A stretch of DNA of 64,000 bases from Rhynchopus sp. YZ270_cl-10 (taxonomy: Eukaryota > Euglenozoa > Diplonemea > Diplonemida > Diplonemidae), in assembly GCA_964035575.1 (NCBI GenBank), contig OZ037919.1, forward strand, positions 682,001 through 746,000. The letters run 5' to 3'. This document shows, one piece after another, positions 28,578-38,057 of the stretch; positions within the stretch are counted from its first letter, which is position 1; every line of letters starts with the position of its first letter. The notes under the pieces were generated by a model, which saw nothing but the letters and a program-made list of their open reading frames with translations, searched no databases and was not told where the DNA came from. Made by a program: the position numbers and the translations under genes.

Positions 28578-28977
28578 TTTTTTTTTTTGTGCTAAAAATG
28601 CTGGCCCCAGTTTTCACAACGTTACCCAGTGGATTTCCTTATTGTCAATCGGGGATGTCCTCTTTGGAACTTTTGTTTCAGAAAAAAAAAGCAACGATTT
28701 TTTCTTTTGATCCTCAACTTTTCGACTTGTTTCCTCTCTGATACACGGTTGTCTTTTTTGAAATTTTGAAACAATAAAAAAAGCGAACCTGTCATGACAA
28801 AAAAGAGAATGGAGGTTTCCACACACCCCCTTACGTGGTGACCCGATTTGTAAGTGCCCCTCGAGTACCCGAAGGGGGGAGAAAATACCCATTTATATTG
28901 GTGTTGATTGAAGGTTGCATTTCATGACAATTTTTTTTTTGCCTCATTTGAGTCTAGTCTTAAAACCCCCCTACACC
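28578..28977. other. Intergenic region
   Basis: T-rich with no gene or strong repeat seen. GTGCCCCTCGAGTACCCGAAGGGG near 28,852 is an imperfect hairpin. Confidence 0.35.
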
Positions 28978-29115
28978 TAATGGTGGCAGTATTATGATGG
29001 GAGCCCATTGGAATACGCAAAACACATCAAAATACAATACACGTGTATTGTGATGGATTTTGATGTATTTTGCGTTGCAATGAATTGGCTCCCATCACAA
29101 TACTGCCACCCATTA
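28978..29115. mobile_element. Palindromic MITE-like element
   Basis: 138 bases forming an almost complete palindrome. Left arm TAATGGTGGCAGTATT...ATGGGAGCC...AATACGCAAAACACATC meets its complement across a central ACGT, ending GGCTCCCATC...AATACTGCCACCCATTA. The flanks CCCCCTACACC and CCCCCTACCCA agree at 9 or 10 of 11 bases, a possible long target duplication as in Mutator-like elements. It encodes nothing. Confidence 0.55.
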
Positions 29116-29286
29116 CCCCCTACCCACTCCTCCCTCCTCTCCTTTTGCGATTCCTTCTTTGACATAATAAAACTGTATTTTACTTTTTCAAATCTCCCTC
29201 CTCCTCCTCTTCCTCCTCCCCTTTTGCTTCACATAGCCTATCCTTTGCATCTCCACCAAAGCGACAAACAAAACCAAATTGTAAAA

Positions 29287-30312
29287 ATGCTGTGCGGGAT
29301 GAACATCAAGAAGTACATCTTCGACACTCTCTTCAACTATTGGAAGCGCCGTATCGGGGCTGCGTCCGCTGAGACGCTGGATCAGTGGTATGGGGAGGAC
29401 CCGCTCCTTCGTAACAGCAGCGTCGAGCTGCTCGCACTCCGCGAGACGATGGCGCTGTCCGGCCGCTTTGTGACTACCATTGCGCGTCTTCGCGATGCAT
29501 CGAGCGACACCCGCTGGCTCCTCTCCCCCTCTGATGAAGAAGTCGAATCCGTCCTCGCCCACGGTGTTCCCGCTTTCGACGTCCGCTGGCCAAACATCGG
29601 CACCGCAAAGAAGGCTGTTCTCCTCTACTTCCACGGTGGCGGTTACCTAGCAGGCTTTGCTGATGCATACGTTGGGTTTCTTGGCCGTATTTCTAAGGAA
29701 ACTGAAATCCCAACGCTTTCCGTTGACTACCGTTTGTGCGTTCCTGGAGAAACGACGGTAACGGATTGTGTTGACGATGCGTTATCTGCCTACAGGCATC
29801 TATGTGAAAGCTATGAGCCATCAAGGATTGTGCTGTGCGGTGATTCTGCTGGAGCAGGGTTGGTGGTGTCGTTGCTGCAGAGGATTATGGCGATTGGAGG
29901 GAAGCTGCCGGCCTGCGGGGTGTGCATCTCCCCTTTCATGGACGCCCAGTTTACCGGGGAGAGCTGTGTGGAGAACACTGCGGATCTGATTCTGAACAAA
30001 CCGATCATAGCTGCCTGCAGGGAATACCTCGCTGAGGCGCATGATGGGAACCTCAATACTGACCCGGTCTCGCCAATGTACGGAAAGTTCAGAGGCCTTC
30101 CGCCCCTCTGGATCAGCACCTCAACAAAGGAGGCGATCTACACCGATGCGATTCGTCTCTACAACTGCGCCAAGGAAGAAAAAGTGGATGTGACGCTCCG
30201 CGCTGCGAAAGGATACGGCTTCCATGGGGAGCCATGCCTCAGCGAGATGTACCCAGAGGCTAAAGATGCCTTTAACGCGATGTGCGAATACATCAACAAG
30301 AAGTTGGAATGA
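29287..30312 (+). CDS. Alpha/beta-hydrolase, hormone-sensitive-lipase-like esterase
   Basis: 341 residues. YFHGGGYL carries the HGGG oxyanion motif (His116-Gly119) and VLCGDSAGAGL holds the nucleophile Ser187. Later, LWISTSTKEAIYTDAIRL is the acid-residue region (Glu or Asp here rather than the usual GxxDxLxDE) and GYGFHGEPC supplies the catalytic His. The order and spacing fit the HSL family, which hydrolyses short or medium acyl esters. The first 25 residues are amphipathic with no clear signal peptide. The ATG at 29,287 follows CAAATTGTAAAA; upstream in-frame sequence is low-complexity. Confidence 0.87.
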   Translation: MLCGMNIKKYIFDTLFNYWKRRIGAASAETLDQWYGEDPLLRNSSVELLALRETMALSGRFVTTIARLRDASSDTRWLLSPSDEEVESVLAHGVPAFDVRWPNIGTAKKAVLLYFHGGGYLAGFADAYVGFLGRISKETEIPTLSVDYRLCVPGETTVTDCVDDALSAYRHLCESYEPSRIVLCGDSAGAGLVVSLLQRIMAIGGKLPACGVCISPFMDAQFTGESCVENTADLILNKPIIAACREYLAEAHDGNLNTDPVSPMYGKFRGLPPLWISTSTKEAIYTDAIRLYNCAKEEKVDVTLRAAKGYGFHGEPCLSEMYPEAKDAFNAMCEYINKKLE

Positions 30313-30412
30313 TGTTGAAATATTAGGGTGATTTATTCAAGAAAAAATGCCTTCGGGGCGACATTGAGTACAGATCCTAGTCGATACAACAAAAATTAAC
30401 GAATGTCATCAA

Positions 30413-30462
30413 GGTATGACTAAGCAAAGCGTGAGAGGCTTAGGGTCCTTATAAACTATTTT
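30413..30462 (+). repeat. CTAAGC/GCTTAG hairpin element, copy 3
   Basis: GGTATGACTAAGC...GAGAGGCTTAGGGTCC then TTATAAACTATTTTTTTTC, 100 bases after the hydrolase stop. The loop is 4 bases longer than in copy 1. Confidence 0.55.
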
Positions 30463-31895
30463 TTTTCTCTTTTTCTTGCGATATCGACAACTTCCCCCAC
30501 ATCCCTTTTCCCCTCGCTTCAACGTTACCATCTGTGTTGTATTTTTCCAGTGTAAACCCATAGTGGGGTTGTACCCTTTTTCTTCTTCTCTCTTAAAAAG
30601 CAACCCCTCCACGATGTGTTCCTTTTTTGCTTCTTTTCTTTGAGTCCCTCCCCAGTGTTCTGGTCACGCACCAAGGTACACTGTTGTGATGGTGCTTTGT
30701 ATTTATGACACATTTTGGCAATATCCACTATACGATACCTGATTTTTACCCCGCATATAAGCGCATCTAGGAACGTATACGCGCCAAGTACGCGCCTTTA
30801 AGGGTATCTCGTGGATACAACCCAGAAAAAAACAAAAACAAAAACAAAATATGTGTGTGCGAGAGGCACATTGCACTTTTCTTTGTTATCTGGGGAGGTT
30901 TGCTATTACCATTGCAATTTTTTAAAAGATGCTGTGCGATAACGAATATGATAAGGTGACTAAGCACGAGAGGCTTAGGATCATCTTATAAACTTTTCTT
31001 TTTTTGTATTACCATGATTTCCACCGTGCTTCACGTTCGCATTTGATTGGTTTTTTTTTCCCCCCTCCCCCGCTGTTCCCCAATCTTTTTTCTACCCTTA
31101 TCTCCCACCCTTCATAGCTTTCTGTCCTCTTTGAATAAAAGAGTGGAAATGTTGAGTACTATCAGCGCATACCGTATTGCAACAAACAAACGAAAAAAAA
31201 ATTCATTGTACCTTTTTGTCATAGTGGAGTTCATCCTCGGGTGTCTACACTAATACAATCAAGTTTTCAAAAAAAAAACCCCCCCGTTCATCTTTGTTGG
31301 TACGCTACCCACGTCATGGATGGGGTTTGACGAGGCCGCGGCTTCCCGAGGAATTATTTTGTCCGCGTTCGACCCATTTTTCAAGATGACTCAAAAGGGT
31401 TAAGAATCATCTGACCTTTTATCATATTTTTTTTTCGCTTATTTTTTAGACCTTCTTTTTTCACGTTATCCTCGCTGCCCTTCTCCTCCCTTGTGTGTGT
31501 GCGATGCGCCCTCACACAGTGTCCACAAAAAGAAACCCGGCAAAACCCCTGTCAAATGAGACTTCGGTTGTACATTACCTACAAATTCAAATAACAACAA
31601 AAATAACACTTTAGACCACCGTTTTCAAAAACCGTTTTGCCTAGTCGAGTTTGGGGCCAAAAAATTCCATTAAAAGCAAGAATTATTCACTGTTGAGTGC
31701 ATCTGTTGCAGAATTTTTCCTAACTCGAATTTTTTTTTGAAAACGGTGTGGAAAAAAAAATATCGTCAGAAACCACCTCTTGTCGTGCAATTATCGACAC
31801 AACAAAAATTTTATGACCAACGAAGAAAAAATACCTCATCCCTTTTCTTTTTATGAACTTACCCCCACTTCCTCATAACCACCACCACCTTTACC
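30463..31895. other. Intergenic region with further hairpin copies
   Basis: No supported gene. 30,955-31,002 is a near-identical copy of the CTAAGC/GCTTAG element (GGTGACTAAGC, GGCTTAGGATCATC, TTATAAACTTTTC). 31,384-31,425 is a decayed one (GATGACTCAAAAGGGTTAAGAATCATC). 30,668-30,705 carries the GGTACACTGT...GGTGCTTTGTATTT motif. Confidence 0.5.
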
Positions 31896-32020
31896 CACCC
31901 GCACCCGCACCCGCACCCGCACCCGCACCCGCACCCGCACCCGCACCCGCACCCGCACCCGCACCCGCACCCGCACCCGCACCCGCACCCGCACCCGCAC
32001 CCGCACCCGCACCCGCACCC
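31896..32020 (+). repeat. Hexanucleotide microsatellite (CACCCG)n
   Basis: About 21 perfect copies of CACCCG. Reading through it gives a Pro-Ala repeat that has no gene context. Confidence 0.9.
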
Positions 32021-32049
32021 TCGACTCAACTCAACCAAGACTACTAAAA

Positions 32050-32345
32050 ACTTAAATTAGGTGACAAGCGAACGAACCTCTCAACGGACCTCTTGACCCT
32101 TTATTTCATAGGTGACTAGAGCACGCCGTATGTAAGACAGACGCAGCATCATCTGCCAACCGTTTTTGTGACTAATCACGTGGCTTAGTGTTCACTTTAT
32201 AAACTTTTCCGATCAGATGTAAACCACGAAGTAGATTGTAGGACTGCATGATTGGGTATCCACCCCCCGGCACACCCGGCCATTGTACCAAAGTACACTG
32301 TTCACGAGAGGGCTTTGTATTTCAACTCTGTGTGGCTGAAAGGGG
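32050..32345 (+). repeat. Cluster of decayed hairpins and a dispersed repeat
   Basis: GGTGAC starts at about 32,060, 32,110 and 32,167; the last has GACTAATCACGTGGCTTAGTG and TTTATAAACTTTTC, like the CTAAGC element. 32,246-32,345 matches the repeat at 23,184-23,340 (CCACCCCCCGGCACACCC, CCAAAGTACACTG, GGGCTTTGTATTTCAACTC). Confidence 0.5.
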
Positions 32346-32406
32346 GGTGCGAAAAAGTGCTATTTTCTGCTATTTTGGGGTCGTCAGCCACACCATTACT
32401 TTCCTC

Positions 32407-32472
32407 AAATACAAAAGCCCTCTCGTGAACAGTGTACGTTGGTACACTGTTCACGAGAGGGCTTTTGTATTT
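32407..32472. repeat. Perfect 31-base inverted repeat
   Basis: The arms begin AAATACAAAAGCCCTCTCG and end TTTTGTATTT around a 4-base centre, with no mismatch. The right arm is another copy of the GTACACTGTTCACGAGAGGG motif seen 110 bases upstream. It sits 60 bases before the start of the next gene. Confidence 0.8.
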
Positions 32473-32531
32473 CAACTCTCTTTTCCTGCTCTTTCTCTTC
32501 CATCTCCCTTCACAGCACCCCCCACCCCCTC

Positions 32532-33861
32532 ATGAGTCCCATCTGCCATGAGCGACGGCGTTGCCACTTTATGGTGCCGATTTGCTGTATGCTGGTTGCT
32601 GCAGCATGTGGGGTGTGGTATCTAGGACACCGCAGGCTGGCAGGGCGGGTGAAGGGGGTGAAAGGTCCCTATGATAAGAAGACAGATGTGCGGAACACAG
32701 GGCAGACGCAGGACAGTGGGTTGGGGAAGGAAAAGGAGAAGAAGAAGAAGGAAAAGAAAAGGGAAAAGGATAAGCAGCCCCAGCAGCACGACCCCCGTCT
32801 CGCAGCGAAGGCCCAGCACGACAGCGACGCACGCACTGCCCTCGAGCACGCAGGGCGCATCTCGGGACTGCCCGCACTGCAGCCTTCGTACAAATCAGGA
32901 AAGGCCTTCGCACACCCGGACCATCCCTCCAGGGTGGAGGAGTGGAGTGACCCGCAGGTATACCCGATGTTATGTTATGTTTTATGTGTTAAATCCGGGG
33001 ATCCGCAATTGCAGTATTTTTTTAAGGTGATTCAACGACTCAGCACGAGAGGCTTGGGTCTTCTTCTCACCTTTTGTTTTTTTTTATTCACGTACGAGAT
33101 GCACTGCAGCAATTTTAAAAAAAAAAAAAAACATCCTCTTGAAAGATGGAACCATTTGATCCCCTATACCATCAGTTTATTGAATATGTTGAACTTAAAA
33201 ATATTCCTCAATTTTTCAGATTGCACCATTCGTGAAGATTGCTACGAGGCCTCATGTTTATTATTATGAAGGGTTTTTGAGTGATGTGGAGTGCGACCAT
33301 TTGGTGTCACTTGCGACCGACGGCCTCCGACGGAGCAGGGTGCGCGCCGCCGTCGGCGAACGATCTGTGAGCGCCGACCGCACCTCGCAGCAGGCGTGGG
33401 TCCCTGCGAACCGGTCTGCCACGGCTGCGTCTGTCTACTCACGCACCCGACGCGCTGTGGGGATCAACCGCACTGAGGTGATGCAGGTCCTTCGCTACCT
33501 CCCAGGCGAATCCTATGCACCGCACCACGACTACTTCGACCCACACCGCTACGGCCCTTCCCAATCCAACCGTGCTGCTACCATGCTCCTCTTTCTCTCC
33601 AACGTCACCCGCGGTGGGCACACCGCCTTTCCCCACGCAGGGAAGCCAAAGGCGAAGGCAAAGGCAAAGGAGGACTGCAGTGGCCTCAAGGTGACACCAC
33701 ACAAAGGCAGCGCCGTCCTCTTCTACGATATGACCCCAGCAGCCGCGTTGGACCCGCTGTCGTTGCACACAGGGTGCCGTGTGGAGGAGGGGGTCAAATG
33801 GGTGGCAACAATCTGGTTGACCGTCGACACCCCGTTTGATAAGGCGAAGCCGCTGATGTGA
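32532..33861 (+). CDS. Prolyl 4-hydroxylase-like 2-oxoglutarate/Fe(II) dioxygenase, membrane-anchored (2 exons)
   Basis: Exons 32,532-32,957 and 33,220-33,861, intron of 262 bases (GTATACCC...TTTTTCAG, phase 0); 355 residues. An N-terminal hydrophobic segment (about 13-32) is a signal anchor, followed by a Lys/Glu-rich low-complexity region (about 65-85). Exon 2 carries the P4H catalytic core: YYEGFLSDVECDHLV, iron ligands His244 and Asp246 (HHD), distal His325 and the 2-oxoglutarate-binding Lys335 in HTGCRVEEGVKW. All catalytic residues are present. The family hydroxylates proline in secreted or cytosolic proteins; the Golgi/ER anchor suggests secretory substrates, possibly including the Pro-rich stalks of the surface proteins (inference). 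The intron contains a diverged CTAAGC-type hairpin near 33,027. Confidence 0.88.
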
Positions 33862-34421
33862 TGGGTGGCTGTTCTCCGATGGGGGAGTGCATGGGAGTGC
33901 ACCCAAGATGTCTCTGCGTTCTGTGTTTCGCACTGCTCCGACAACGAAGATGTGTGGGAGCCTGTAGCGACTACGACGAGCTGGGACAGCTCGCAGTCGC
34001 CAGAGGTTTTGCCTTTTCGCATAGTTAAAGAGCAGTGTGCTGGGTGTGTGGTAGATTATTCCAACGAATTGTTCCCACAAAAGTGGAGTTCCAGGAGCGT
34101 GGGTCCCATATCCGCGACACACACCGTTTTTTCCGCCGGTAGCAATTGCTTGTTTATTTTTTTTCCATTGCAAAATAATGGCACGCAAGGTGGCATTTTT
34201 CATTTACATTTGTTCTTTCCAAAGAAGTGCCTGCGTTCAGTTTGCACCCACCATAACAGTTTTTCACCTTTTTCTGGCGCATTCAATTACCTTTTGTTGC
34301 AAAGTTTTTGCAAATAATTTTAAAAAAGCATCTTTTCATCCACTTCACGAACACCACCCCACCCCTCTTCCACCTGCCCTCCCACACACCTGTCCCCACA
34401 GAACAGAGTTACCCCCTGAAC
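33862..34421. other. Intergenic region ahead of the propeller array
   Basis: No gene seen. It ends in a 40-base pyrimidine-rich run and CCTGTCCCCACAG 20 bases before the ATG, conserved in front of all four array members: a leader splice-acceptor candidate. Confidence 0.5.
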
Positions 34422-35537
34422 ATGGACATCACAGGTCACTTCGAGTCTGCAAGCTGTGTGATCGAAGTGGACGGGAGCGCCACCCTTGCACAGGTGAAGG
34501 GGAAGCTTGTTGCGGAGCTTGGCGTGCCAGGTGCTCGGCGTGTTGGTGTGAGGATGAAAGGCGGTGGCGACATCGGCAACGACGACTTGCGCATCTGCGA
34601 CACTGAGATGGATGAGGGATGTGCTGTTGAGCTGTACCGCACTGGTGCCAACATGACTCCTGGGGTGATACCATGTTCGGAAGAGACATTCACACTCACA
34701 CTCTCTCCGTGTGATAGGTACCTTGCAGTGATGCATACCGAGAATGGTGTGTGCATCTTCGACACGGAAACACATGAGTGCCTGTGCCGCTTTCCTTGCG
34801 AGTATACAACCGACCCAGCATTCTCACCTTGCAGTGAGTGGATCTCATGTGTCAACAAGGACACGCAGTGTGCCGAAGTTCATGACGTGAAGACAGGTGC
34901 ATTGCAGCACTCCTTTGGAGATGAAGGTGATGAGACGATGGGCACGGCATGGTCACCTTGTGGAACAAAGCTGTTGTCGTGCTGCAAGAGCAAAGGTTTG
35001 CAGGTGTGGGACATTGCAACAGGCGTTGTTGCGCACGAATGGGATCACATTGTGAGGTGCGAGTACGTCATGGTTGTGGCAGGCGACAGGGTGGCCATGT
35101 TTGGCGACAAGCGCAAAGATGTCACTGTGTGGGACTACACGACAGGGGTGAAGGTGTTTGTTTTTACGTGCGCTTTTAGTATTCGGAATGTGGCGCTGTC
35201 GCCAAACAGGTGTTTCATTGCGGTGTGTTGCTACGACTGGGTGCGCGTCTGGAACATTGAAACAGGTCAACGTATATCTCACCACTTCTCAGAAAACACA
35301 TTTACTGATGTTGCTCTTTCCAACGACATTGTTGCTGCCTTCTCTGCTGAGTACTTGTTCCCCAGAGTGTGTTTCTGGTCCATCTCATCAGGGACGGAAC
35401 TCTTGTGGCATAGATTTGAGATGCGCGGTGAATTCGGGCGCCTTCGCAGAGGTATTGCACTGAGCAGCTGCGGTGGTGTGGCGATGCACCACAGAGATGA
35501 GGGTGTTGATATTGCTGACATCTCACACCTCTCTTGA
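34422..35537 (+). CDS. Ubiquitin-like + WD-type propeller protein, array copy 1
   Basis: 371 residues. Residues 1-76 (MDITGHFESASCVIEVDGS...AVELYRTGA) fit a ubiquitin-like fold. Residues about 85-371 are a beta-propeller with WD-type blades marked by VWDIATGVV, VWDYTTGVKV, VWNIETGQR and CFWSISSGTE. The conserved C-terminus is VDIADISHLS. No signal peptide, so cytosolic. The start is fixed by paralogues. The last third (blades from about residue 245) differs most from copies 2-4, so the variable face of the propeller is at the C-terminal blades. Role unknown; it resembles an adaptor or substrate receptor in build. Confidence 0.85.
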   Translation: MDITGHFESASCVIEVDGSATLAQVKGKLVAELGVPGARRVGVRMKGGGDIGNDDLRICDTEMDEGCAVELYRTGANMTPGVIPCSEETFTLTLSPCDRYLAVMHTENGVCIFDTETHECLCRFPCEYTTDPAFSPCSEWISCVNKDTQCAEVHDVKTGALQHSFGDEGDETMGTAWSPCGTKLLSCCKSKGLQVWDIATGVVAHEWDHIVRCEYVMVVAGDRVAMFGDKRKDVTVWDYTTGVKVFVFTCAFSIRNVALSPNRCFIAVCCYDWVRVWNIETGQRISHHFSENTFTDVALSNDIVAAFSAEYLFPRVCFWSISSGTELLWHRFEMRGEFGRLRRGIALSSCGGVAMHHRDEGVDIADISHLS

Positions 35538-35759
35538 ACCCACTTTCCACAACGGAAAGGCGCCATTTCTAACTTTGCTTCCCTTTCCTGCACCTAGCCT
35601 GGGTAACTCCACGCAGGGAATAGATGCACTTGTCTCTCGTTGTGGCAGTGGAAGACCACAACACTGGTCGCTCTGTGTAACAAAGCTGCTGAGGTGCAAA
35701 GGCGCCATTTCTAACTTTGCTTCCCTTTCCTGCACCTAGCCTGGGTCACTCCACGCCCT
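35538..35759 (+). repeat. Direct repeat in the 3' flank of copy 1
   Basis: A 50-base block (AAAGGCGCCATTTCTAACTT to CCTAGCCTGGGT) occurs at about 35,559 and again at 35,698. The same flank, with one copy of the block, follows array copy 4 at 44,871. Confidence 0.7.
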
Positions 35760-36400
35760 TGTCAAAGGTTTTCAGACGAGAGAGTAAATAGAAATGTGTT
35801 CATTTTCAGGACGTTGTCACATGGTTAATACTTCTTTGCCTGTATTCCGGTGTGAAATGCAGTGCTCCAAGAAACAAAACATACCATAGGTTTTGCAAGC
35901 CTAATAGCCGCCTTAGTTTTTACCCCTTCGATGTTTCAAGGATGAGTGCAAATGATAACTGCACGGTTATCAAGAGAATGAAAGCTATACCAATATTGTT
36001 TTAGTACCTGATACAGTTCAGCACTGCACCCTGGTTGCTTTTGAAACTGGACACAACAAAGAACACAAATGTGAGTTGCTGTGTTGTGTTTTGTCGAAAG
36101 CAGCTGTAAGGGACGTATGTGTGTAAAGAACTTTTCTGTACCCTCCCCTGTTTCCCCTTTTCATGCGAGCACTGTGGTGCGAGCTCCCCCGTCAGCGAGC
36201 ACTGTGGATAACTCCCCCACTGTGTGTTCTTTTTATCATGGATGTGTTTGTGCGTTGTAACACTAATTTTAACAGTAAGTGCGGCAGCCGTCTCGTCTCA
36301 CTTCACCATGTTGCATCTTTATACAATGTTACTGTAAACAACAGCAGGCTTGTGCCTGCTTTCGGTGAGGTGTGTTCGCTGACTCCCGTTTGTGGGAGTG
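35760..36400 (+). repeat. 3' flank cassette copy d, behind a propeller gene
   Basis: The same cassette that follows the surface-protein genes: GGTTTTCAGACGAGAGAGTA, AAATAGAAATG, TGATAAC/GTTATCA hairpin near 35,950, the AATATTGTTTTAGTACCTGA block and TTTCTGTACCCTCCCCTG, through TTATCATGGATGTGTTTGTG as in copy a. Its presence here links the two otherwise unrelated families. Confidence 0.75.
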
Positions 36401-36626
36401 GGTTGGCAATGGAGACTGTGCCGTTCCGTTGTGGCTATTGCACACGAAGTGCAACTACCCGTCATGGTGCGGAAGGTGGGAGGACCTCTAACTGGGCGAG
36501 GAGTTATCTCTCTTGTTTTTTTGTAAATGACAACGTATCCCATTTCCTTCATGAACACCACCCCACCCCTCTTCCACCTGCCCTCCCACACACCTGTCCC
36601 CACAGAACAGAGTTACCCCCCTGAAC

Positions 36627-37730
36627 ATGGACATCACAGGACACTTCGAGTCTGCAAGCTGTGTGATAGAAGTGGACGGGAGCGACACCCTTGCACAGGT
36701 GAAGGGGAAGCTTGTTGCGGAGCTTGGCGTGCCAGGTGCTCGGCGTGTAGGTGTGCGGATGAAAGGCGGTGGCGACATCGGCAACGACGACTTGCGCATC
36801 TGCGACACTGAGATGGATGAGGGATGTGCTGTTGAGCTGTACTGCACTGGTGCCAACATCACTCCTGGGGTGATACCACGTTCGGAAGGGACATACACCC
36901 TCACACTCTCTCCGTGTGACAGGTACCTTGCAGTTAATCATCCCCAGGGTGTGTCCATCTTCGACACGGAAACACATGACCTTCTGTGCCGCTTCCCTTG
37001 CGAGTGTACAACCAACCCAGCATTCTCACCTTGCAGTGAGTGGATCTCATCCGTCAACAAGGACACGCAGTGTGCCGAAGTTCATGACGTGAAGACAGGT
37101 GCATTGCAGCACTCCTTTGGAGATGAAGGTGATGAGACGATGGGCACGGCATGGTCGTCTTGTGGAACAAAGCTGTTGTCGTGCTGCAAGAGCAAAGGTT
37201 TGCAGGTGTGGGACATTGCAACAGGCGTTGTCGTGCACGAATGGGACCACATTGTGAAGTGCGGGTGCGCCATGGTTGTGGCAGGCGACAGGGTGGCCAT
37301 GTTTGGCATCGCTAGCAAGTATGTCACTGTGTGGGACTACACGACAGGGGTGGAGGTGTTTGTTTTTACGTGCCCTTCTGATGTTAGGAATGTGACACTG
37401 TCACCAAACCAGCATTTCATTGCAGCGTGTTGCTGCAACTGGGTGCGTGTCTGGAACATTGAAACACGCGAATGTGTATTTGAAGATGTCTCAGAAAACG
37501 GCTGGACTGAAGTTGCTCTGTCCAACGACCTTTTTGCTGCCTACGCTGCTGGCTATTTCTCCGCTACAGTGCGTTTCTGGTCCCTCTCAACAGGGAAGAA
37601 GCTCTTGCACTGTGAATTTGAGATTAAGTACCTTGGCAACGGAGGCCTTGCAATGAGCAGCTGTGGTGGTATGGCGATGTACCACAGAGATGAGTGTGTT
37701 GAGATTGTTGACATCTCACACCTGTCTTGA
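36627..37730 (+). CDS. Ubiquitin-like + WD-type propeller protein, array copy 2
   Basis: 367 residues, intact. The ubiquitin-like head is nearly identical to copy 1 (one Ala to Asp in GSDTLAQ). The propeller is highly similar up to VWDYTTGVEV, with different C-terminal blades (VWNIETRECVFEDVSENGW, FWSLSTGKKLL, EIVDISHLS). CCTGTCCCCACAG precedes the ATG. Divergence concentrated in the last blades while the head stays fixed suggests selection or gene conversion acting separately on the two parts. Confidence 0.85.
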   Translation: MDITGHFESASCVIEVDGSDTLAQVKGKLVAELGVPGARRVGVRMKGGGDIGNDDLRICDTEMDEGCAVELYCTGANITPGVIPRSEGTYTLTLSPCDRYLAVNHPQGVSIFDTETHDLLCRFPCECTTNPAFSPCSEWISSVNKDTQCAEVHDVKTGALQHSFGDEGDETMGTAWSSCGTKLLSCCKSKGLQVWDIATGVVVHEWDHIVKCGCAMVVAGDRVAMFGIASKYVTVWDYTTGVEVFVFTCPSDVRNVTLSPNQHFIAACCCNWVRVWNIETRECVFEDVSENGWTEVALSNDLFAAYAAGYFSATVRFWSLSTGKKLLHCEFEIKYLGNGGLAMSSCGGMAMYHRDECVEIVDISHLS

Positions 37731-38057
37731 ACCCACATTCCACAACGGAAAGGTGTCATCTAATTTTGCTTCCCTTTCCTGCACCTAGCCTGGGTAACTC
37801 CATGCAGGAAGATATGTCTCCCGTTGTGGGAGTGGGTTGGCAATGGAGACCGTGCCGTTCCGTTGTGGCTATTGCACACACGAAGTGCAACTACCCGTCA
37901 TGGTGCGGAAGGTGGGAGGACCTCTAACTGGGCGAGGAGTTATCTCTCTTGTTTTTTTGTAAATGACAACGTATCTCATTTCCTTCATGAACACCACCCC
38001 ACCTTCCACCTGCCCTCCCACACACCTGTCACCACAGAACAAAGTTACCCCCTGAAC

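Noticed and set aside
31853-32047. Pro-Ala repeat protein
   Set aside because: Pure translation of the CACCCG microsatellite, without start context or domains.
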